A stretch of 64,000 bases of DNA, taken from NCBI RefSeq assembly GCF_007829875.1, contig NZ_VIWV01000001.1:1054001-1118000 (forward strand), in the 5' to 3' direction. Each line of letters opens with the position of its first letter. The first letter of the stretch is position 1. Source of the stretch: Streptomyces capillispiralis (GTDB lineage: Bacteria > Actinomycetota > Actinomycetes > Streptomycetales > Streptomycetaceae). The translations under genes and the position numbers were made by a program. Shown piece after piece: positions 40,388-49,865 of this stretch. The notes under the pieces were generated by a model, which was given only the letters and a program-made list of their open reading frames with translations, had not been told where the DNA came from and did no database searches.

Positions 40388-43300
40388 AGGCCCTCCGCGA
40401 AGTCGATGATGTCCGAGGTGACCGCGGCGGGGATGCGGTCAAGGCAATATGCGTCGACGAAGGCGACCTGCTCCGCCAAGCCATTCTCCTTGACGTAGGT
40501 GGTGATCTGCCGCAGCCTCGGTGCCTCGCATTCGGGAAGCAGTGCCTCAAGCGGGTGCTTAACGGCCACTGCTACCGGTTCTTCACTCAGGTCTGCCTCT
40601 GCCAGGGCGAGTTTCCCGTAAGGGCTCTGCGTGATCCGGGCCTCCAGTCCGGACCTGTCCTCAGCCCACCGTTCAAGAAGCTTCCCGTAATGCGCGCTGT
40701 CGATGAAGAGGGGGGTGCCACGGAGCACGCCGAGGAGGTCTCGGGCGAGCCTCCAGTCCAGCAGGGGATGGATCCGCATGTTCGAGTAGTCGCGCAGGCA
40801 GCGGTAGCACGATCCCCCGCAGGTGGCGGCATGCTCGCCCCGGAGCGCACCGACGTAGTCGTCCACGGCGTCGAGGAACTCCTCAATCCGTTCCGGGGAA
40901 CCGAGGTGCGTGCTGAATCCCGCGCCGTTCTCCAGGCTGTCGGCGAGGTACGCCATGACAGGCGAGGCCGCTGACGCGGAGCCGTGAATGCCGGAGAGGA
41001 GCTCTTCAGGCTGCACGTCCAGAAGGGGTGCCGCGGCGCGGCGGAGCAGGGCGGAGAGCGAGTACCAGGCGGCGCGGCGACCGTGATAGGCGTCGGGGAA
41101 TCCACTGGCCTGCTCTGAATGCGACATGTCGAAGCGCAGGCCGCGTCCGGCGTCCAGGGCGTCACGGGCCCCGATGAACAGCATGTCCGTGTGCTCCGTG
41201 GCCCCGAGCGCTGTCTCGAAGTCGGAAGTGGCCCGCGGGTTGTCGACGACGTGGTACCCCTTCCAGGGGAAGTTCGCCTTCTTGAAGCGGAAGAGGCGTC
41301 CGTTGTTGTTGTTGACGGTGTAACGGTCGCCGGTACCGCAGTGGACGACGAGCCAGTCGTCAGCATCGCGTTCGACCCGGGGTGCGTCCGTCTCGAGGTT
41401 GGCGGCCGTCCGCGGACTGGCGCTGCTGCTGCCCCACTCGCGTACACCGTCGTAGTCGCGGGGCACTCCAGCGCGGAAGCCCGCCGGCTCGCGCATCGGG
41501 AACGCGGTGTAATTCCGCCCTGTCGCACCGCAGGCAGGGCATTCCTTGGGTTCCTCGTCGTTGTCCACGGGCTCGATGTGGGCGCACAGGCGGCACATCG
41601 CCAGCTTCTTCTCGGGGCCGAACGGCTCCTCGACAGGCTTGGGCGCACGGAAGCCGGGAGTGAAGGAGACCACGCCCATGGACTGGTAGAGACGTCCGTC
41701 CCGGGGGGTTTCCGAGCCGGGCGCGAACTTGGTGAGCGCGACGGCAAGGTCACGGTTCACAGCGCCCTGGGGCGGCCAGGGGAAGTTCTTCTGCGGCACT
41801 TCGGTGTAGAGGAGCCGCGCCCTGGTCGGGAACCCGAACATGGGCAGAAGCCCGGACTCAGCGAGCCGCTGGCTGAGATCCGGATGTCCGGTGACCGACT
41901 CCGCGATGCCGTCTATCTCCCCCAGTGTCTCCAGCACACAGGCAACGGGGTCAAGGGAGGCGACAGGCTCAGGGGTGTGGGACTGCAGTGCCTTCGAGAC
42001 GGACTTGATGGCCTCGGTGTTGCCGTTGACCCACTTCCGCACGGCGGACCGGTGCTTGACCCAGCCGCTGGCCAGCCCGAACTCCCCGTGGACGTTGCGG
42101 GTCATGTCACCGTCGGTCTGACTGCCGTCCTTCGCGAAGGACTCGAACGCCTGCCGGAGCACTTCGCCGAGGAGCACCCGTTTGAAGATGGACGGCATGC
42201 CGAGCGCGAGGTACGGCGCGGGGGTAGGAGCGTTGGTGATCTCCTCGGGGCTGGCGAAGTAGTGCTCGTCGTGGCTGCGCCCGCGGCAGACGGTCAACGC
42301 CGTTGCCGCCGGGCTGTCCCGGCGGCCGGCACGTCCCACCCGCTGCTGGTAGTTGAAGCGGGTCGGAGGCATGTTCGCCATGAGCACGGTATTCAGGGAG
42401 CCCACGTCGACGCCGGCCTCCATGGTGGTCGTCACGGAGAGGACTTCGATGCCGTCCGCCTCAGGCTCGCTGTCTTCGCCGATGTAGACGTTCTGGAACC
42501 GTGCCTGCCGTGCTTGGGCGTCGAGACGGTCCGTCTGTCCCGTGAGCTCCATGGCGCGCAGCGGGAAGTCGCCGGTGCGGCTGTCCGCTTTCCAGGCGTA
42601 GTAGTCGTCGTTGAGCGCGCCGGTGAAGTTGCCCGGTTGCGTCAGCAGTTCGGTACGGCACTTGGTGCACAGCAGGGTGCCCGGGTGCAGGTGGGGGCGT
42701 CGGCAGCCGGAGCAGATCCACACTCTGCCGTCGCCGGAGCGCAGGGCCACTTTCGACGGGTCGATGGTGTACTGGGCGACAGCCTGTCCCCATACCGCCA
42801 GTACCCGGTCCTGGTACGACTCCACGTCACCGCCGTACCGCTGGGAGAGGTCTTCCCAGTACCTCCTCAGGGGAGCCGGAGCCTTCTCGAGACCTGCCCT
42901 CAGTCCGGAGAAGCGGCGCATGTGGCCGAGGATCCTCAGGCTGGCGCGCGCCACTGCCACATCGGAGTCCGGCGTCATGTCCAGCGGGGAACGGTCCGTC
43001 GCCAAGCTGAGCCAGCCCAGGCCGAGGGATTCGAAGTCCCTTCCCGCACTTGAGAACAGGCCCAGAAGGAACTCCCGTCCGAGGCTTTCGCTGAGGCGCT
43101 TGAGCAGTTCCTCCTGTTCGGGCCCGAGCCCTGCGCGGATCCCTCTGTCCCCCTTCCAGTCGAACAGCGAGGTCCACCGCACACCGTTGCTGCACTCCTG
43201 AAGGGAGGCGGCAGGGCCTCCAGGGTTGAGGCCCCGTTCCAGGACCATTCCCCGGAGGTCGTACTGCAGGTCCGTAAGGGAAGGAAGACGGCCCAGCACC

Positions 43301-45819
43301 GACTCCAGTTCGGGCTGCTTCGCCGGGTCCGCCATGGGATCGTCCGTGAGGATGTCCTTGAGTTCGGAGAACTCCCGGGGATGCCGGTCCCTCAGCCTCC
43401 GGGCGGCCGCCTTCATCTGCTCCGGGTCAGGCGACTTCTTCTCGTAGTAGGTCTTGACGAGTTGCAGGTCCGCGAAAGGGTCGCCCTGGTCCGCCACGGC
43501 CTTCGCGGTCAGGAGCCTGAGAAGGTCCTGGTAGTGGCGCAGCGCGAGGCCGCTGGCAAGGTCGGAGGCGTCGTCGCGGCTGTCGGAGAAAGCGATGATC
43601 TTACGCTCGCCGTCCGGCATATGCCCGAGGGCTTCGCTGGTCAGCACCTGGTTGATCTTGTCGAAACCGGTACGCATCCTGCGTACCGGAGCACTGCGCA
43701 GCCGCTCCTCGATGTCGAGCCATTTGCCGTCCTTGCCGCGCCTGATCTCCCAGTCGTCACCGCACGCCGGGCACCGGGTGGGAAACGCCTTCAGGCCGCG
43801 CAGGTCCACCAGGGCTTTGCCGTCCTGTCCCCGGTCGGGCACAGCGTGGAAGGACCAGCCCGTGGGCGCCGCCTTGTCGTTGGCAAGCCTTCCCGTACCC
43901 GGGTGGTACTTGCTGGCCCGGAACTGGAAGGCCACTGACGGGCCGTTGTTGACCCGGGACACCTCCCACTCGGTCTTGTCCAGTCCGTGCCGGTCCTTGC
44001 TCGGCCAGTACACGACGTAGTTGCCCGCGTTCGGCGCACCCGAAGCCAGGTCGGGCAGCTGGTCGAACTCGGGGTAGTCCGTGTGGAGCGCTCCCCGGAA
44101 CGAGTCCTTGCCCAGCAGGGACGGAGCGGTGTAGCCACCGAGCATGAGGTCACCGCAGTTCTGGCAGTACAGCAGCTCGAGCACGCGCGCACCGCACGTG
44201 CAGCGGGATGTCGGTTCACGGAAGAGGCGTCCTACCCGGCGGCCCTTCTCCTTCTCGACGGGGACGTCCGGGCACTCGGGGTCAGAACAGGCCCAGATGC
44301 CGTCGATGTTCCGGAAGAACATGTGGGCGCGCAGCTTGGGCAGTCCCTTCGTGGCGGACGCACCGAGTGCCCGGAGGAGTCCGTGCAGCGCGGTCCCGCG
44401 TTGCACCGGGTCGCTGAGGCCCGGGAACAGGGTGTCCGCCACCGCTGGCATCTCGATCGCCTTGGGCTTGCCCTCCGGGGCCAGGACACGTGCCAGAGCG
44501 TCTCCCCCAGCGGACCGGTACAGCAGCTCGCTGGCCCGCTCCTCGCTGAGTTCCCCCTCAGCGGCCATGGCGAGTTCGGACGCGTGGCCGGACAGGTCGG
44601 CAGGACCGTCCTCGGGCAGCTCAAGCGACCCGGGGATGACACGGTGGCGGCCCTTCGGCAGCGCGAAGAAGGATTCCAGGAAGTGGTTGTCCCGGCCTGC
44701 TTCCAGCGAGGCGGACGCGGCGAGCACTCGGAATTTCTCCGGCGCCTCGTCGAGCCCGAGGCGGTGGCGCAGGTTGCGCAGCATGTAGGCGACTTCAGTT
44801 CCCGCCGTGCCGCGGTACATGTGCAGCTCGTCGAGCACGAGGGTGAAGCAGGCCCCGGGGGTGCTGTGCAGCCAGCGTCGCGTGGACTCGAAGATGGAGG
44901 CCTCCTGCGGGCGCAGGAGCATGATGTTGAGCATCGAGTAGTTCGTGATGAGGATGTCCGGCGCTGCTGCCTGCATGTCCCAGCGCGCGTGCATCTCCGC
45001 GCCGCCGAGACGCGGCATGAAGTCGTGGATCTCTGCGCCGGCCCGCTGCTGGCGGGCATCGAGTTCCTGCAGGTACTCGCGCAGGCGGCCAGCGGCCTGG
45101 GTGGACTCGGAGCTGCCAGAGACCGGAGTGGCCCCGGTGTAGCGCCCGAAGTAGAACCGGTGGCCGTTCCGGTGCTGGTCCAGCCAGTCCCGCGCCTCCT
45201 CACTGTCAAGAGCGCGCCTCAGGCGCACGAGCTGGTCATCCGCCAGGGCGTTGGTCGGGTAGAGGATGAGCGCCCGCACCGCGGCGGGATGCCCGTGCTC
45301 GTTCTGCCTGCTGGGCTCGAAGGTCTTTCCCCTGCGCCACCACGCCGGCTGCGAGGCACCCGTTCCGGCCCACTTCTCGGACTCCGCGACCAGGTCAGCG
45401 ATGACCGGCAGCATGAACGCCTCGGTCTTGCCGGAGCCGGTCCCGGCGGTCACGACGAAGTCGCGCTTCTCCCCGCAGGCGGTGACCAGAGCGTCATGCT
45501 GGTGCTGGTACAGGCTGTCCACACCGCTGGGCATCGTGAACCGCGCGAACTCGGCCGCCTGGGGATGGGCCTTCGCGGCGCGGAATGACTCGGCGAGCGG
45601 CACTCCGCTGGATTTGTACTGCGGCCGGAGCTCGAGCAAGGGCTCACGCCACGCTCCCCCGTCGACATCGAGCAGCATGCGCCGCTCTTCCATCACGGAG
45701 CGGTCGTCGACGCCGAAGGGCGTGTCGTAGTAGCGCATCAGAGCGGTCCGCAGCGCTTTGAAAGTGCCGGGGATGTCGCTGCCCGGGACGTTCACGGCCG
45801 CCGCATCGCTGTCCGTCAT
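40384..45819 (-). CDS. Large DEAD/DEAH-box helicase with C-terminal DUF1998 zinc domain (DruE/DrmAB/MrfA-like)
   Basis: An 1811-residue SF2 helicase. Walker A is VVTAGTGSGKTE (about residue 120), the DEAD-type box is DELHMYRG (about 328), and motifs V-VI are TTTMEAGVDVGSLNTV and QRVGRAGRRDS (about 1156). Cysteine clusters sit near 510-560 (CTCGARVLELLYCQNCGD), 1020 and 1440 (CRLCAHIEP, CPACGATG). The C-terminus has the DUF1998 metal motif CGGSCYRCLRDYSNMRIHPLLDWRLARDL (about 1664-1690; given here in part: CGGSCYRCLRDYSN). DruE of Druantia and DrmB of DISARM carry DUF1998; MrfA is a repair helicase of this type. ATG 45819 shares one base with the upstream stop (TGATG). Probably a defence or DNA-processing motor. 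Confidence 0.88.
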   Translation of the reverse strand: MTDSDAAAVNVPGSDIPGTFKALRTALMRYYDTPFGVDDRSVMEERRMLLDVDGGAWREPLLELRPQYKSSGVPLAESFRAAKAHPQAAEFARFTMPSGVDSLYQHQHDALVTACGEKRDFVVTAGTGSGKTEAFMLPVIADLVAESEKWAGTGASQPAWWRRGKTFEPSRQNEHGHPAAVRALILYPTNALADDQLVRLRRALDSEEARDWLDQHRNGHRFYFGRYTGATPVSGSSESTQAAGRLREYLQELDARQQRAGAEIHDFMPRLGGAEMHARWDMQAAAPDILITNYSMLNIMLLRPQEASIFESTRRWLHSTPGACFTLVLDELHMYRGTAGTEVAYMLRNLRHRLGLDEAPEKFRVLAASASLEAGRDNHFLESFFALPKGRHRVIPGSLELPEDGPADLSGHASELAMAAEGELSEERASELLYRSAGGDALARVLAPEGKPKAIEMPAVADTLFPGLSDPVQRGTALHGLLRALGASATKGLPKLRAHMFFRNIDGIWACSDPECPDVPVEKEKGRRVGRLFREPTSRCTCGARVLELLYCQNCGDLMLGGYTAPSLLGKDSFRGALHTDYPEFDQLPDLASGAPNAGNYVVYWPSKDRHGLDKTEWEVSRVNNGPSVAFQFRASKYHPGTGRLANDKAAPTGWSFHAVPDRGQDGKALVDLRGLKAFPTRCPACGDDWEIRRGKDGKWLDIEERLRSAPVRRMRTGFDKINQVLTSEALGHMPDGERKIIAFSDSRDDASDLASGLALRHYQDLLRLLTAKAVADQGDPFADLQLVKTYYEKKSPDPEQMKAAARRLRDRHPREFSELKDILTDDPMADPAKQPELESVLGRLPSLTDLQYDLRGMVLERGLNPGGPAASLQECSNGVRWTSLFDWKGDRGIRAGLGPEQEELLKRLSESLGREFLLGLFSSAGRDFESLGLGWLSLATDRSPLDMTPDSDVAVARASLRILGHMRRFSGLRAGLEKAPAPLRRYWEDLSQRYGGDVESYQDRVLAVWGQAVAQYTIDPSKVALRSGDGRVWICSGCRRPHLHPGTLLCTKCRTELLTQPGNFTGALNDDYYAWKADSRTGDFPLRAMELTGQTDRLDAQARQARFQNVYIGEDSEPEADGIEVLSVTTTMEAGVDVGSLNTVLMANMPPTRFNYQQRVGRAGRRDSPAATALTVCRGRSHDEHYFASPEEITNAPTPAPYLALGMPSIFKRVLLGEVLRQAFESFAKDGSQTDGDMTRNVHGEFGLASGWVKHRSAVRKWVNGNTEAIKSVSKALQSHTPEPVASLDPVACVLETLGEIDGIAESVTGHPDLSQRLAESGLLPMFGFPTRARLLYTEVPQKNFPWPPQGAVNRDLAVALTKFAPGSETPRDGRLYQSMGVVSFTPGFRAPKPVEEPFGPEKKLAMCRLCAHIEPVDNDEEPKECPACGATGRNYTAFPMREPAGFRAGVPRDYDGVREWGSSSASPRTAANLETDAPRVERDADDWLVVHCGTGDRYTVNNNNGRLFRFKKANFPWKGYHVVDNPRATSDFETALGATEHTDMLFIGARDALDAGRGLRFDMSHSEQASGFPDAYHGRRAAWYSLSALLRRAAAPLLDVQPEELLSGIHGSASAASPVMAYLADSLENGAGFSTHLGSPERIEEFLDAVDDYVGALRGEHAATCGGSCYRCLRDYSNMRIHPLLDWRLARDLLGVLRGTPLFIDSAHYGKLLERWAEDRSGLEARITQSPYGKLALAEADLSEEPVAVAVKHPLEALLPECEAPRLRQITTYVKENGLAEQVAFVDAYCLDRIPAAVTSDIIDFAEGL

Positions 45820-46790
45820 CAGTTCGTCCTTCCGGTGGCCGTGCTCTTCGGGTGGTGGATCTCCAGCTCCTGCCGGAGGGAGCGTGCTAGCCGTTCGGCG
45901 GCCGCACGGGGAACGTTGTCGTAGCGGACGGTCTCGGCGACGCTGCTGAACCGTGGCTGGAGTCCTGTGCACAGGACGGCGGCACGGGCGTGCAGCGGTG
46001 GCAGGGGCGCGCCCCAGTCCACGAAGAGCGTGCCGACCCGTTCCCGCCCGGCCCCGGATTCAGGCTGCCACCGGATGCTTCCCGTGCCGGTGCGCTCCAG
46101 TTCGAGGTACACGCCGTACTCGTGTTCCGTGCTCTGGAACCCGCTGCCGCGCCTGATCTGCACGAGGCGTGACCAGTCGGCACCCCGCCACCGGTACAGC
46201 CCGTCCTGGCTGTAGGAGTCCGCGGGTTCGTAGGTGCGCTTGACCGGGTCGTACCTCTCGACGGTCTGGACGTTGCCGGGTGCCGGAGGTGCGGCGGGCG
46301 GTCCCGGCTCGAGGTCCGGGAGCAGGGAGAACGTCTGGAGCGCCGCGCACGGGGAGTAGGAACAGCCCAGCTCGTCCGCCCGCTCGGGCAGTTCGTCAGG
46401 GGTGTCGTACTGGAGCAGGAGGGACCGGGGGACGGGGATGTCCCCCTCAGCGGTTTCGTTGACGACCGGCAGGACGACGGCCCATTCCTCGGCAGCCTGG
46501 TCGACCGCGCGTCCAAGCGCCGCGGTGCGCCGTCCCGTGATCAGCGCCAGGCCGTCGGAGAAGGGCAGGCGAGTCAGGACGGGCGGAGCCGCGGACCACA
46601 CTCCACGCCTCCAGTCGACGTCAAGGTGGCCCAGGGCTGACATGTCCCGGATCCAGCGCCCTTCCGCCCCGTCCCGCACGTTCAGGCCCCGGCCGCGGGC
46701 GGTCCTGAGCACGCCGGCCCGCAGGTCCGCCACCTTGCCACCGCCGAGTTCGCTGACCCATCGCATCAGCAGGTCGCCCACGGAGTTCAC
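45819..46790 (-). CDS. Unknown protein of the helicase-chaperone operon
   Basis: A 323-residue protein with no domain I recognise. It starts VNSVGDLLMRWVSELGGGKV, has a predicted beta-rich middle (DGLYRWRGADWSRLVQIRRG; VYLELERTGTGSIRWQPE) and a helical C-terminus (AAAERLARSLRQELEIHH). No signal peptide or membrane segment. GTG 46790 overlaps the upstream stop (GTGA); the longer frame upstream is Gly/Arg-rich and unlikely to be used. It is directly coupled to the helicase, so an accessory subunit is likely. Confidence 0.75.
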   Translation of the reverse strand: MNSVGDLLMRWVSELGGGKVADLRAGVLRTARGRGLNVRDGAEGRWIRDMSALGHLDVDWRRGVWSAAPPVLTRLPFSDGLALITGRRTAALGRAVDQAAEEWAVVLPVVNETAEGDIPVPRSLLLQYDTPDELPERADELGCSYSPCAALQTFSLLPDLEPGPPAAPPAPGNVQTVERYDPVKRTYEPADSYSQDGLYRWRGADWSRLVQIRRGSGFQSTEHEYGVYLELERTGTGSIRWQPESGAGRERVGTLFVDWGAPLPPLHARAAVLCTGLQPRFSSVAETVRYDNVPRAAAERLARSLRQELEIHHPKSTATGRTN

Positions 46791-48820
46791 TTGCGGACCT
46801 CCCGCGCCCTGCGCACGTACGACTGCCACAGCGGATCCCCGCTTCCTTCCTCGGCCTCCAGCACTGCCGCCGCCCACCCCCGGTGTTCCGGCCCCGCGCT
46901 GAAGTCCGGCTCCCGCGGGCTCACCGGATCCACGTGCCATGCTCCGCGCCGGAACTGGACGATCCAGCCGCCGCAGCCGCGGAGCTCGACTTCGAAGTAG
47001 TAGTCGGAGGGTGTCTCAGGGAGCCGTTCCCACCACATGGGCGTGACCGGTTCAGTGACCTCCCACGCGCGTCCGTCGGATGCCACGAACACCGTCCTCG
47101 CCGCTCCCCTGCGGCAGAAGGCGACTTGCGGCACGGCACCGCTGCCCGCCTGTCCGAGCTGAGCGCCCCGCAGGAGTCCCGTACCCTCGTCCTTCGTCGT
47201 GGCGAAGGCGTCCGCGCGAGTTCCGGAATGCCTGAATCCGGCGACCCGCTCCGGGTCCGCAGCGGCTGGCGCCTCCTCAGCCGTGTGAAAGGTGACCTCG
47301 GTGTCCTCCATCTGGATGCGGTGCTCCCCCGCGGACAGTCCTCGCTGCCACAGGCTTACCGGTACACCGCGGGCCTTGAACGGCGGCCGCGGAGGCTGCC
47401 CGTCCAGCAGGGCCTCACCGGTCGCGCCGTCCGGGAGTACGAGGTCGGGCTCTCCTCCCACGAGGTAGAGGTGCTTGTTGAACTTGGGTGCGAGAGGCAG
47501 TCCCCCCTGGAGGTACGGCTTGTACTGCGGCGGGGGCTGAACCGCGAGCATCGCACCCTGGACATCGCGGATCGCCTGCCGGAGGGTGACCGCGTCGTCG
47601 AAGACGACCCGGTGGTGCAGGGACCACCCCTCCGGCATCCAGGACAGCCGCCCCCGCTTCGGCTCGACTCCAGGCGAGGCCGCGCGCTCCAGCACGGTCT
47701 CGACGTCCCGCTGCGCTTCCGGCGCGGCGAGCAGCATGTGCTGCTCGCCGGGGACGAAGCGGTCGACGCTGGTGAAGCAGTCCAGGTCGTTGTTCTGCCG
47801 CAGCACGACGAGGGAGGAGGCTGGGCGGCCCACCACGATCCCCTCACCTGCCAGCTGGACACCGGTGCGCAGAGAGCGGTCGTCGGGCAGCTTCAGGCCG
47901 TCGAGCGCGTAGTACCCGGTCTCCCCCAGCCTCCTCATCCGGACTCCGCCGGAGAGCTCGTATTCCGGCTCTCCCGGCTTGGAAAGCTTCGCCAGCCAGC
48001 CGAGCTTGCGGCTCTCGAAGCGAACCAGCAGCTCGGCCCGGGGGATGCCCTGGCCCACGAAGTAGGGCGAGCCATCCCAGACATTGGCGAAGTTGCCGAG
48101 GATCTTCTCAACGAGCGGGCGGAACTCCGGGTGCCTGACGGCCCGCAGGAACTTGGGCGAGAAGGAGTAGGCCTGTCCCCACTTCTCGAGGTACTCCACG
48201 AGGACGGCGCCAGGCAGGGGCCAGACCGTTCGGTGGTGCTGCCGTACCGCCTCGAAGAACTTCGGCAGCAACTGCCGGTCAGTTCCGCGGAGGACGGCCT
48301 GCGACAGCGCATAGCCGATCCGGGCCTGGTTGTGCGGCAGGTCCGCCGGAGAGGGGATGGTGCAGATTCCCCGGTAGGTGCCCCAGCGGTGCTGCCAGGA
48401 GGCCAGCCGCTGCCACATGCCTGCCACGCTCTGATGCTTGGCCGACGTCAGCACCCCCTCGCGTCCGGCGAGCAGCTGTGAGAAGTGGCTGTGGTAGTTC
48501 GTGGCCCGCCTGACCCCGTCGTTGGCCATACGAGTGGCCGCGATGACCGAGCAGGCGAGGAGGGGGAGCACCGCCGGGGCCCTGTCGTCGCTGCGGTGAA
48601 TCAGCTCGTACTGCTCAACCTGCTCATACGGCTTCGTACTGCCGACCGCTATGACGCGGCTCACCGCTTCGGCGAGCGGTACTTCCAGGCTGAGGCTGCG
48701 CCGCATGTCCGCCGCCTCATCGTCATCCATGTACATGACGACCGGATGGCCGTCCCACGCCGGGCTGAAGAATGCCTCCTCGAGCACCTTCTGCCACGCG
48801 GCGTACGGAGTGAAATCCAC
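46787..48820 (-). CDS. Unknown protein, first gene of the helicase-chaperone operon
   Basis: A 677-residue soluble protein with no recognised domain. The N-terminal 250 residues look helical (FTPYAAWQKVLEEAFFSPAW; ATNYHSHFSQLLAGREGVL), with an acidic patch MYMDDDEAADM. The C-terminal half is beta-rich (HRIQMEDTEVTFHT; YYFEVELRGCGGWIVQFRRG). GTG 48820 was chosen because GAGG lies 6 nt upstream; GTG 48883 would add 21 residues. As the operon's first gene it may be a sensor or structural scaffold, but nothing in the sequence proves that. Confidence 0.75.
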   Translation of the reverse strand: MDFTPYAAWQKVLEEAFFSPAWDGHPVVMYMDDDEAADMRRSLSLEVPLAEAVSRVIAVGSTKPYEQVEQYELIHRSDDRAPAVLPLLACSVIAATRMANDGVRRATNYHSHFSQLLAGREGVLTSAKHQSVAGMWQRLASWQHRWGTYRGICTIPSPADLPHNQARIGYALSQAVLRGTDRQLLPKFFEAVRQHHRTVWPLPGAVLVEYLEKWGQAYSFSPKFLRAVRHPEFRPLVEKILGNFANVWDGSPYFVGQGIPRAELLVRFESRKLGWLAKLSKPGEPEYELSGGVRMRRLGETGYYALDGLKLPDDRSLRTGVQLAGEGIVVGRPASSLVVLRQNNDLDCFTSVDRFVPGEQHMLLAAPEAQRDVETVLERAASPGVEPKRGRLSWMPEGWSLHHRVVFDDAVTLRQAIRDVQGAMLAVQPPPQYKPYLQGGLPLAPKFNKHLYLVGGEPDLVLPDGATGEALLDGQPPRPPFKARGVPVSLWQRGLSAGEHRIQMEDTEVTFHTAEEAPAAADPERVAGFRHSGTRADAFATTKDEGTGLLRGAQLGQAGSGAVPQVAFCRRGAARTVFVASDGRAWEVTEPVTPMWWERLPETPSDYYFEVELRGCGGWIVQFRRGAWHVDPVSPREPDFSAGPEHRGWAAAVLEAEEGSGDPLWQSYVRRAREVRK

Positions 48821-49198
48821 GTTCTGCCTCGGCTCCCCATCCGATGTCCTACTGAGTTGCGGCCCGTCCCGCCATGGGCGCACTTGCGAAGCAGACCCCC
48901 CACTTCACGAGCTGCACCTTATGGACCACTAGAGATAGCGCATGGTTGCGGCCCACATAAGTGGTGGTGCCACCTAAAGCGCCGATCCCATGCACTTGTG
49001 AATCGAAAACTCGCAAATCTCCACCTATGTCCTCCCGGTGATGCACCGTGCGAATCCCGAGAAGCTCACCAGACAGGGATAACCGCCAGCTGGCACGCTC
49101 CCCTGGCCCGTGCCTCAGCGAAGCGGCCATCTTCCGTTGTTATGGATTTGTTGCTCACCTCGCCGGCCGCTCCCTGAGCCGAGTCAGGGGCACCTGCC
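48821..49198. other. Intergenic region carrying the helicase-operon promoter area
   Basis: 378 bp without a supportable gene. It is the most AT-rich non-coding stretch around the operon and includes a short inverted repeat GGTGG-TG-CCACC near 48962-48974. On the minus strand it must hold the promoter for the six-gene operon; no canonical -35/-10 pair is clear. No tRNA-like fold or att-like repeat was seen. Confidence 0.4.
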
Positions 49199-49786
49199 CT
49201 ACCCCACCCTCTTCCACTCCTGACAGCCGTTGGTCTTGAAGTACTCGCCGTTGTTGAGCGTCACCCGCCCCTGGCCGGTGAGGTTGTTGTTGGTGATGAT
49301 GGCTTCGAACTCACCGCTGGCGTCCTTGGCCCGTTCCCAGTAGCAGCCCCACTCGTCTGCCGGACCGGCGGTCTTGTAGGTGCCGGCCTTCATGTCCTCG
49401 CCGACCAGGTACTCGCCGTCGCCGGAGAAGCGGGTCGCCGGGCCTGGCTTCTTGGTCTTCTTCGGCTTGGCGGTGACCGTCTCGGTCACGGTCTCGGTGA
49501 CGGTGGGCGCGGGCTCAGGGGCTTCGGCCCCGGCGGTTTCGGTGATGGTGACCGTGGGACGGGGTGCGGCCTTGCTGTCGCCGGTCTCCTCGACGGTGTC
49601 CGCCGAGCCACTGCCGGCTCCGATACCGACACCGACGAACAGGGAGACCAGCGCGACCGCCCCGTACTTCAGCCACCGTCTGCGACTGTGGGCGGGCTGT
49701 CCGGGGCCGGTGGGTGTGCCGAGGCCGAAGGGGCCGGCGCCCTGGGGACTGTGGCCGGGCGGCGGGGGAGGCTGGTGGAAGGTCAT
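49199..49786 (-). CDS. Membrane-anchored hypothetical protein
   Basis: A 195-residue protein with a Pro/Gly-rich cytoplasmic N-terminus (about 1-33), one membrane segment (YGAVALVSLFVGVGIGAG, about 40-58), a Thr/Glu/Pro/Lys-rich linker with repeated VTETVTETVT, and a C-terminal extracytoplasmic domain starting YLVGEDMKAGTYKTAGP and ending YFKTNGCQEWKRVG with two Cys. The C-terminal part resembles small secreted streptomycete domains of unknown function. ATG 49786 was chosen for the proline-rich start typical of this family. It is 80 nt after the DndB-like gene on the same strand and may be unrelated to defence. Confidence 0.82.
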   Translation of the reverse strand: MTFHQPPPPPGHSPQGAGPFGLGTPTGPGQPAHSRRRWLKYGAVALVSLFVGVGIGAGSGSADTVEETGDSKAAPRPTVTITETAGAEAPEPAPTVTETVTETVTAKPKKTKKPGPATRFSGDGEYLVGEDMKAGTYKTAGPADEWGCYWERAKDASGEFEAIITNNNLTGQGRVTLNNGEYFKTNGCQEWKRVG

Positions 49787-49865
49787 GACAGGCTCCGTTT
49801 CCGGGGTGCGTGCGAGAGGGGACGGGTGAACGTGATGCGCCGGGCGTCCGGGTGTACGCCGGGAA

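Noticed and set aside
41119..43053. A long plus-strand frame inside the helicase gene
   Set aside because: Shadow of the helicase frame; no ribosome-binding site and no recognisable domain.
49199..49786. The membrane-anchored protein as a member of the defence region
   Set aside because: Its architecture is a common streptomycete cell-surface type and it has no link to modification genes beyond position.
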